From: JABDIP01 sp965212545
GTDB taxonomy: Bacteria; Pseudomonadota; Alphaproteobacteria; DSM-16000; Inquilinaceae
Reading direction: 5' to 3'
Length of the DNA stretch: 64,000 nucleotides
Assembly (NCBI GenBank): GCA_965212545.1
Contig: CBDBVB010000035.1
Coordinates: 62,001 to 126,000 of the forward strand
The notes under the pieces were generated by a model. It worked only from the letters and a program-made list of their open reading frames with translations. It made no database searches and had not been told where the DNA came from. Of the stretch, positions 57,776-64,000 are shown piece after piece. The first letter of the stretch is position 1. Each line of letters starts with the position of its first letter. The position numbers and the translations under genes were made by a program.

Positions 57776-60046
57776 GTGACGAAGAGACAGGCCATCATCC
57801 GCCTCCTCGCGCCGATGTCGGTCATCGGCATCGCCCTCTCGATTGCGTCAGGATCGCCCAACACCGGTTCGGCGATCGCAAAGTCGGGAATTCCGAGTCC
57901 GTTGAAGGATAACGGCGTCGTCGAGAACCTGCTGGCGCCGGCGGCCGAGAACCTGGCCGCAGACCAGGCGACAGTCCCGGATCCGGCCGAGCCTGCCAGT
58001 ATCGTGGACCGGCGATTCGAGCGTGTTGAGACGACCCTGGGCCGCGGCGATACCCTGGTAGAGGCCATGACGGAGGCCGGCGCATCTGCCGGAGAAGCCC
58101 ATTATGCGACTCGCGCGCTGCGGCCCGTGCTCGACCCGCGACGCATCCAGGCCGGCCAGTCGGTGGCGCTGATCTTCGAGGTCGACTCGGATGAACGGCG
58201 CTTCCTGGGTGCCGAGATCGCACGGCGAGAGGGTGGCTTCGCGGTGGTCGCCCGCGATGGCGAGGACGGGTTCCGCGCCGTGGAGACCGACGACCCGACA
58301 TCGTTGGGCATGGCCGGATTCGGGGCGGCCGCGACGGCTCCCGAGCAGCCGGCCTCGAACCCGGCCGAAATCGAGACAGAGATCGCCCTTCCAGCCGCGG
58401 AGCCCGCGGTGGAGACCGAAGCCGATCCGACCAACCTGAAGGTCGACCGGGTCGACCTTACGCTCGGCCGCGGCGATACCCTGGCCGGCATCATGACCGA
58501 TGCCGGCATCTCGCCGACCGAAGCCCACTACGCCTTGCGCGCATTGCAACGGGTCGAGAACCCGCGCCGGCTTCAGCCCGGGCAAACGGTTGCCCTGGTG
58601 TTCGAGCGGCAAGGCAACGACAAGGCATTTCTGGGCCTGCAGCTGCAGCGCCGCAACGGTGCCTATGCGGTGGTGACCCGCGAGGGCGATGACGGATTTC
58701 AATCCCGGTCGGTCGATGCGCTGGACGCGGTGACGATGGCCGGCTTCGGACCAGCCGCCGAAGCGTCGCTTGCCACCCCGGTGCTGATCGAGCAGCCGCT
58801 GCCGTCACTGGCGGTGGTCCCCCATGGTGTGGAGGACATCGATCTGACCCAGGGCACGGCGACGATCGCCTACGCCGACGACAGCCTGCATGAGGAGCGC
58901 TATCTGGACCTGCTGGCGCTCAGGATCGAACAGATCGAGCGGACGGTCGGGCGCGGCGATACGCTGGCCGGAATGCTGTCGGAGGCCGGCGTCGAGCGTC
59001 TGGATGCGCACAATGCGGTGCAGTCCCTGCGCGGCGTGTTCAATCCGCGACGCCTGCGCGCCGGGCAGGACGTCACCCTGACCTTCGAAAACCGAGGCGA
59101 ACGCCGCGACTTTGCCGGCTTTGAGCTGTCGCCGGACATCGAGACCCGGATCGTCGTCGCTCGCGCCGAGGATGGCGGTTTTGCCGCCGAGGCCATCGCC
59201 AACCAGTTCCAGACGCGGCTGACATCGGCCGAGGGAACTATCGAGTCCAGCCTGTATGCCGCCTCGAACGGCGCCGGCGTTCCCGACCCAGTGCTGATCG
59301 CGGTCATCAGGGCCTATTCCTTCGAAGTCGATTTCCAGCGCGACATCCGGTCCGGCGACGGTTTCGAGCTCTTGTTCGAACAGGATTTCGACGAGACCGG
59401 CAATCTGGCCCGCAACGGGAATGTGCTCTATGCCAACCTCAGGCTGCGCGGCCGCGACCACCCGATGTACCGGTTCCGGTCCGAGGACGGCACCGTCGAC
59501 TACTACGACCGCGACGGCCAGAGCGTGCGCCGGACGCTGATGCGCACGCCGATCGACGGCGCGCGGATCAGCTCACGCTATGGCATGCGCCGGCACCCGA
59601 TCCTCGGCTACAGCCGTATGCATCGCGGCACCGATTTCGCGGCGCCGACCGGCACCCCGATCTATGCCGCCGGCAGCGGCACGATCGAGTATTTCGGCCG
59701 CCATGGCGGCTATGGCCGTCATATCCGGATCCGCCACGCCGGCAGCCTGAAGACCTCCTATTCCCATATGAGCCGCTATGCGCGCGGCCTCGGCCGCGGG
59801 TCGAGGGTGCAGCAGGGCCAGATCATCGGCTATGTCGGCACGAGCGGCCGGTCGACTGGCCCACACCTGCACTACGAAGTCATGATGGAGGGCCGGCAGG
59901 TCAATCCGATGACCTTGGACCTGCCCAGCGGACGCAAACTGGAGGGCGACGAGTTGGCCGCCTTCCAGCGCATCGTCGAGACGCGCGACGCGCAATACGC
60001 CGAGGCCATGATCGACGTGCAGGTCGCCCAGACGCCTCGGGACTAG
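57776..60046 (+). CDS. Periplasmic M23-family peptidoglycan peptidase with three OapA/LysM-like domains
   Basis: About 756 residues from GTG 57776 (GGAG upstream, MTKRQAIIRLLAP start); the frame is open to 57695. A hydrophobic N-terminal anchor (MSVIGIALSIASG) exports it. Three similar domains begin at about residues 83, 225 and 386 (VETTLGRGDTLVEAM; VDLTLGRGDTLAGIM; IERTVGRGDTLAGML), each followed by NPRRLQPGQ-type strands, as in opacity-associated/LysM-like wall-binding modules. The catalytic M23 domain (about 590-705) has the zinc ligands in HRGTDFAAP and HLHYE. It resembles MepM/NlpD-type endopeptidases or activators of cell separation. It is transcribed away from the rRNA operon. Confidence 0.92.
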   Translation: MTKRQAIIRLLAPMSVIGIALSIASGSPNTGSAIAKSGIPSPLKDNGVVENLLAPAAENLAADQATVPDPAEPASIVDRRFERVETTLGRGDTLVEAMTEAGASAGEAHYATRALRPVLDPRRIQAGQSVALIFEVDSDERRFLGAEIARREGGFAVVARDGEDGFRAVETDDPTSLGMAGFGAAATAPEQPASNPAEIETEIALPAAEPAVETEADPTNLKVDRVDLTLGRGDTLAGIMTDAGISPTEAHYALRALQRVENPRRLQPGQTVALVFERQGNDKAFLGLQLQRRNGAYAVVTREGDDGFQSRSVDALDAVTMAGFGPAAEASLATPVLIEQPLPSLAVVPHGVEDIDLTQGTATIAYADDSLHEERYLDLLALRIEQIERTVGRGDTLAGMLSEAGVERLDAHNAVQSLRGVFNPRRLRAGQDVTLTFENRGERRDFAGFELSPDIETRIVVARAEDGGFAAEAIANQFQTRLTSAEGTIESSLYAASNGAGVPDPVLIAVIRAYSFEVDFQRDIRSGDGFELLFEQDFDETGNLARNGNVLYANLRLRGRDHPMYRFRSEDGTVDYYDRDGQSVRRTLMRTPIDGARISSRYGMRRHPILGYSRMHRGTDFAAPTGTPIYAAGSGTIEYFGRHGGYGRHIRIRHAGSLKTSYSHMSRYARGLGRGSRVQQGQIIGYVGTSGRSTGPHLHYEVMMEGRQVNPMTLDLPSGRKLEGDELAAFQRIVETRDAQYAEAMIDVQVAQTPRD

Positions 60047-60123
60047 CGTATTGTCCGCTCACGCGGAATCGGCACCGGCCCGCTTCCCCGCCCAGAAGAC
60101 GGTCTTCCTGCGATTGTCGGCGC

Positions 60124-60777
60124 TCACCAACGCAACGGCTGGACGAGTTCGTTGAGCAGGGTGGGTGCCGGCTTGCCCAGGCTCGGATCGCGCGCCATCT
60201 CGAGCCGCACGGCCTTCGCGCTGGCATAGGCGAGCGCCAGCATCAGCACCACATACGCAACGCCCAAGGCGACCGATACGCGGCGACCGAAAGGCGAGCG
60301 GATGAGAGACACCGCGGGGCCCACATACATCGCACACAGCCATGCGACGCCGCCCAGGATGACCAGGGCGGCACGCACCGTGGTCAGATCTCCCGTCTGC
60401 TGGGCGGACGCCATAGCGGCATGGTCGAGGGTCTGGATGAGCGGCGCGAAGAATCCGGCCACGCTGTGCGCCAGACCCAGATACATGAACAGGTCGCCGG
60501 CCAGAAGCGACGGATGGGTGCAGGTACCGTCGCGGTCGAATGCGCCCGAGCCGATGAAGGCGACAATCGCAAGCACCGACAGCGCCATGGCCATGAGCAG
60601 CGAAATCGAGGATTCGAGGTGTATCTCGAAATTCACGTTCGGCAGTTCGATACCGCCGGGAAGCCGCTTGAGCTGGCTCAACTGCAGCGCGACGATGGTC
60701 AGGTTGAAGCCGACAACCGTCAGGCGCGCCCGCATGACATTGACGGCGATCCTGACCGGCTGTCGGTCTTCAGACAT
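60124..60777 (-). CDS. Hypothetical multi-pass membrane protein
   Basis: About 217 residues from ATG 60777 (MSEDRQPVRIAVNVM), with GGAG about 10 bases before it; a TTG further upstream is less likely. About four membrane segments are visible (ISLLMAMALSVLAIVAFIGS; LLAGDLFMYLGLAHSVAGFF; ALVILGGVAWLCAMYVGPAV; VSVALGVAYVVLMLALAYAS). The family is not recognised. It lies 97 bases downstream of the exchanger gene on the same strand and may be co-transcribed with it and the decarboxylase. Confidence 0.75.
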   Translation of the reverse strand: MSEDRQPVRIAVNVMRARLTVVGFNLTIVALQLSQLKRLPGGIELPNVNFEIHLESSISLLMAMALSVLAIVAFIGSGAFDRDGTCTHPSLLAGDLFMYLGLAHSVAGFFAPLIQTLDHAAMASAQQTGDLTTVRAALVILGGVAWLCAMYVGPAVSLIRSPFGRRVSVALGVAYVVLMLALAYASAKAVRLEMARDPSLGKPAPTLLNELVQPLRW

Positions 60778-60874
60778 CCCTACGGGCTCCAATACCCTTT
60801 ACCGGCGACGGGCGGGGACTCCGGACGGATCGGACGACACCGATCCGCCCGGAGTCCCCTGAATTCTGGACAGG

Positions 60875-62761
60875 CTACGACAGGATCATCGCGATGTAGC
60901 CGCTGATCAGCACCAGTGCCGACGTCAACGCATAGGTGACCGGGTAGGCAGTCGCCGCGATAGCACTGGCGCTCTGGTCCAGCAGCGCGTTCAGGGCGGG
61001 CGTGCTGTTGCGGGCGCCGGCGCAGGCCCCGGCGTTGACCACCGAGTTCATCTTCACGACCCAATGCCCGAAGAGGAACGCCAGGAATGGCGGCACGGTC
61101 GCGCCGGCAAGCCCGATGATGGCGAGCCAGATAACCGTCGTCCCCTGGAAGCTGTCGAGGACCTTGGACCCGACATTGGCTGCCAGGACGGCAATGAAGA
61201 CGTTCAGGCCGATATCCTGGATGAAGCTGCGGGCGCCTTCGCTGACCGGTCCACCGAACTCCGGGTTATAGGTGCGCAAGGTCGCCACTCCGATGGCAAC
61301 CAGCATGCAGCCGGCCGACGTGCCGAGCGCGAACGGTATACCGCCCAAGGTGAGGCTCAACAGGCCGATGTAATAGCCGATGACCAGAGCGACGGAGAGG
61401 AACGCCACCTCGGTGAAAACGGTCAACTTGACCGGTGTGCCGTGCATCGCCTCCGAAGCGCGCTGTATCGAATAGGACGGTCCGGCGAGGCGCAGGACGT
61501 CACCGATCTCGACCGTGGTCTCGGGCAAGACCGGAATCTGCTGCCCCTGGCGGAAGATGGCGCGGAGATACAGCCCGAAGCCGATCTCCTTGGCGAGTTC
61601 TGTAAGCGTCTTGCCGCCGGCAGCGCCCTTGCCGACATGGATGTCGGCAACCTCGATCTCGACGTCGCGCGCCCTGGGCTCGTCGATCTCGTTGCCCGCA
61701 ACTTCGCCGGCAACGCTGATCAGACCCTCGTAGCGGCCACGGACCCCGATGATATCGCCCTTCTGCAGTGTCGGGTTGTCGGTCGCCTCGATGATCTCGT
61801 CGCCGCGCACGACACGCAGAATGGCGGCCCGCGGAAACTGCTTGAAGAGGTCCTTGACGCTCTTGCCGACCAGTTCGTCCTGCTCGACCCGATAGGCGCG
61901 GATGTCGAGAGGCGAGGGGCCCATCACGAAGGAAGCATCCGACCCCGGAAGCACTGCGGCACCTTCGCCACCGCCCAGCGCCGCCTCGGCTTCCTTCGCC
62001 TTGGCGACCGGGTCGTCGCCGAACATCTGCGGCAGGTACTTGATCAAGAGGATGCCGCCGACCACCGCCAGTACATAGCTGATGGCGTAACCCGCCGCGA
62101 TATTGGCGGAAACCTGGTCGGCGCTGACCCCGTCGGGCGGGCTCCAGCCGCCGCCCTGCATCGCCGACGTCGCGACGCCGATGACCGCTGTGACCGTGTA
62201 GCTGCCCGAGATCAGGCCCGGCGCATAGCCCGGGCCGAGGCCCGCAAGCATGGCGCCGCCATAGCAGATGATGAAGTTGGCCACGATCACGATGACGCCC
62301 ATGATCACCAACCCGATGCCGCCGCGCTTCAATCCCGGGAAGAAGCTCGGGCCGACCTTGAGGCCCAGCGCATACATGAACATCGACAGGAAGATCGTCG
62401 AGACGAGGCCGGGCAACTGGTACTGGATATCGAAGGCCGTGAACGCGATCAGCGACATGGCAAGGCCGGCCAGAAGCGTGCCCGCGGTCGATCCCAGGGA
62501 CACACCCATGACCGCGATGCGGCCGAGCGGGTAGCCAATGGCCATCGCCACGAAGATGAACAGGAAGGGCTGTGCCTCGAAGAGGTGGAAGATATAGCCG
62601 AAGCCGCCTTCCAATACCGGCTCGACATAGGGCGCGAGCGTATCGGCAAGGCCGCCCTCCGCGGCCAGCGCCGTCCCCATGGAGACCGCCGCGGCGGCGA
62701 AGAAACCAAGGGCGATCGAAACAACCGCCCAATGACGTCTTCTCAACTTGAATCGCAACAT
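60875..62761 (-). CDS. aspT: AspT/YidE-family amino-acid exchanger
   Basis: A 628-residue inner-membrane antiporter. Two hydrophobic halves (segments such as GYIFHLFEAQPFLFIFVAMA and IGYYIGLLSLTLGGIPFAL) flank two cytoplasmic TrkA-C domains (about 280-450: ILRVVRGDEIIEATDNPTLQ; VLPETTVEIGDVLRLAGPSY). The GPS-x-FPGLKRGG and AGACAGARNSTPAL motifs are those of the Asp-Al_Ex family. AspT exchanges aspartate for alanine, but the gene next to this one is a glutamate decarboxylase, so glutamate/GABA exchange is possible here. GGAGGT lies 8 bases before the ATG. The symbol denotes the family rather than a proven substrate. Confidence 0.88.
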   Translation of the reverse strand: MLRFKLRRRHWAVVSIALGFFAAAAVSMGTALAAEGGLADTLAPYVEPVLEGGFGYIFHLFEAQPFLFIFVAMAIGYPLGRIAVMGVSLGSTAGTLLAGLAMSLIAFTAFDIQYQLPGLVSTIFLSMFMYALGLKVGPSFFPGLKRGGIGLVIMGVIVIVANFIICYGGAMLAGLGPGYAPGLISGSYTVTAVIGVATSAMQGGGWSPPDGVSADQVSANIAAGYAISYVLAVVGGILLIKYLPQMFGDDPVAKAKEAEAALGGGEGAAVLPGSDASFVMGPSPLDIRAYRVEQDELVGKSVKDLFKQFPRAAILRVVRGDEIIEATDNPTLQKGDIIGVRGRYEGLISVAGEVAGNEIDEPRARDVEIEVADIHVGKGAAGGKTLTELAKEIGFGLYLRAIFRQGQQIPVLPETTVEIGDVLRLAGPSYSIQRASEAMHGTPVKLTVFTEVAFLSVALVIGYYIGLLSLTLGGIPFALGTSAGCMLVAIGVATLRTYNPEFGGPVSEGARSFIQDIGLNVFIAVLAANVGSKVLDSFQGTTVIWLAIIGLAGATVPPFLAFLFGHWVVKMNSVVNAGACAGARNSTPALNALLDQSASAIAATAYPVTYALTSALVLISGYIAMILS

Positions 62762-62899
62762 AAGAATTTACCTCCACCACACTTCATGGACCGACCGGCA
62801 ATGCTCCGAACTGGACGCCGGGCAGGCTTCCCCGACCCGCCGGCGTTAATCGCCGATCGGTCCGGGCATTGGCCTCTTGTCGTCGGTTTGCATGCCGCA

Positions 62900-62931
62900 C
62901 GGCTCACCGGAGACGGCCTGCCGGTGAGCCG
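62900..62931 (-). terminator. Perfect hairpin between the decarboxylase and exchanger genes
   Basis: CGGCTCACCGG (62900-62910) and CCGGTGAGCCG (62921-62931) form an 11-bp stem with a 10-base loop, 34 bases after the decarboxylase stop. No T run follows, so it may reduce rather than stop transcription into the exchanger gene, or stabilise the decarboxylase mRNA. Confidence 0.5.
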
Positions 62932-62964
62932 CGTTCACGGCCCACCGTGCTCAGGCCGCGTCGA

Positions 62965-63999
62965 TCAGCACTTCGGCGCGGATTTCGCGTGGCTGTGCAA
63001 TTCCGGCGGCGTGGCCGTTCCGCCGTGCTGCTCGAGATATTTGCACGCCGCGATGATGTCGTTCGCCAGGTTATTGATGACATTCCTGTTCAGATGCGGC
63101 CGCACCACGATGCGCAGCGAGGTCACGGTTTCCGCGTTCGGCGGCATGGTGTACGCGGACAGGACCCACCCCTTCTCCCGCACCTTGGCGGAAACGTCGA
63201 ACTCGTTGAACTTGCTGATATTGTCGTGCAGCGTGAGGGCCACCACGGGGATCCGCTGCGTCTCATTCATGATCGTGAAGTAACCGCTTTCCACCAGGCG
63301 GTCCCTGAGGTGCTCTGCGTTGTCCACCGTCATCCGCATGATGCGCTCGAAGCCTTCGCGGCCGTGGCGGATGAACTTGTAGAACTGGCCGATGATCGGG
63401 GCGGCGTTCTTGCTGAAGTTGAGCGTCGCGGTCGCCGACTCGCCGCCGAGGTAGTTGACGTAGAAGACGAGGTCCTCGTTGAAGACCGACCGCTCGCGGA
63501 AGACCACCCAGCCGATTCCCGGATAGCACAGGCCGAATTTGTGCCCCGAGGCATTGATCGACTGCACCCGCGGCAGACGGAAATCCCATTCGTAATCCGG
63601 ATACAGGAAGGGATTGACGAAACCGCCGGACGCGCCGTCGATGTGCATCGGAACCGAGATCCCGGTCCGCTGCTCATAGTCGTCGAGCCACTGGTGGATC
63701 GCCTGGAAATCGTCATCCTCGCCGGTGAAGGTCTGTCCAGCGATCGCCACCACGCAGATCGTGTTCTCGTCGACATACTGGTCGAGCTCGTCCGCACCGA
63801 GCCGGTAGTTGCCCGGCTTCAGCGGCACGATGCGCGGCTCGACATCGAAGTACTTCATGAACTTCTTCCAGACGATCTGGACATTGCCGCCGGTGACCAT
63901 GTTCGGGCGGCTGGCATCCTTGCCGGCCTTCTCGCGCGCCTGGCGCCAATTCCATTTGTGCGCCAAGCCGGCCAGCATGCACGCCTCTGAACTACCGAT
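62965..63999 (-). CDS. gad: Glutamate decarboxylase (PLP-dependent), 5' end outside window
   Basis: The frame is open to the right edge, so the N-terminal 100 or so residues are missing. It converts glutamate to GABA using one cytoplasmic proton. The visible part includes the substrate/PLP-binding segment VPMHIDGASGGFVNPFLYPD and the PLP lysine in SINASGHKFGLCYPGIGWVV. The C-terminal domain follows (SGYFTIMNETQRIPVVALTL; RIVVRPHLNRNVINNLANDI). The short tail HSHAKSAPKC ends without the long GadB-type extension. It is followed by the AspT-family exchanger on the same strand, so the two likely form an acid-resistance or GABA-shunt operon. Confidence 0.93.
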   Translation of the reverse strand: MGSSEACMLAGLAHKWNWRQAREKAGKDASRPNMVTGGNVQIVWKKFMKYFDVEPRIVPLKPGNYRLGADELDQYVDENTICVVAIAGQTFTGEDDDFQAIHQWLDDYEQRTGISVPMHIDGASGGFVNPFLYPDYEWDFRLPRVQSINASGHKFGLCYPGIGWVVFRERSVFNEDLVFYVNYLGGESATATLNFSKNAAPIIGQFYKFIRHGREGFERIMRMTVDNAEHLRDRLVESGYFTIMNETQRIPVVALTLHDNISKFNEFDVSAKVREKGWVLSAYTMPPNAETVTSLRIVVRPHLNRNVINNLANDIIAACKYLEQHGGTATPPELHSHAKSAPKC

Positions 64000-64000
64000 T

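Noticed and set aside
61064..63283. 739-codon plus-strand frame opposite the exchanger and decarboxylase
   Set aside because: It is antisense to two clear genes and has the charged, low-complexity composition of a shadow frame.

Overview
The window comes from a GC-rich (about 60%) bacterium. Its rRNA operon reads 16S - tRNA-Ile(GAT) - tRNA-Ala(TGC) - 23S - 5S - initiator tRNA-Met, all on the minus strand, which is the usual alphaproteobacterial order. Genus cannot be fixed by reading alone.

Three regions are visible. (A) 1-2866 is chromosome: tricarballylate (citrate-like) oxidation genes tcuA (cut by the left edge) and tcuB. A 264-bp palindromic, non-coding mobile element with 4-bp CTAG target duplications has split an ancestral start/stop overlap between them. 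(B) 2867-51761 is a roughly 48.9-kb integrated genomic island. Its limits are set by a 45-bp direct repeat of the 3' part of the initiator tRNA-Met gene: a fragment at 2867-2911 next to a tyrosine integrase, and the intact tRNA at 51717-51793. (C) 51717-64000 is chromosome again: the rRNA operon with its promoter, a periplasmic M23 peptidase, a small membrane protein, an AspT-type exchanger and a glutamate decarboxylase cut by the right edge.

Inside the island, from left to right: integrase and a small unknown gene; IS110 (IS1111-like) and IS630 elements; an excisionase-like HTH protein and a P4/D5-type primase-helicase (a satellite-like replication module); an IS3 remnant; three small genes sharing a short motif; an insecticidal-type Tc toxin locus (two-gene TcA, and a fused TcB-TcC/RHS gene broken by many frameshifts that ends in a variable putative toxin tip); a bicupin and several small membrane proteins; a graveyard of transposase fragments; a complete IS3 element; and a tandem duplication of a predicted conflict/defence module, with an IS1182 element at the right end. 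Each duplicated unit has a trypco2-type small protein followed by a trypsin-like protease / NB-ARC (STAND) ATPase / WD40 protein.

The two copies of the protease-ATPase part are identical in protein sequence over residues 1-480, but their WD40 sensor halves differ completely. One sensor is an ordinary divergent propeller. The other is an array of 18 nearly identical 41-residue units (123-bp DNA repeats), separated from its protease-ATPase half by a frameshift. The best candidates for new biology are this duplicated, apparently gene-converted effector with exchanged or amplified sensors, the Tc locus carried by a tRNA-fMet island, and the palindromic element in tcuAB.
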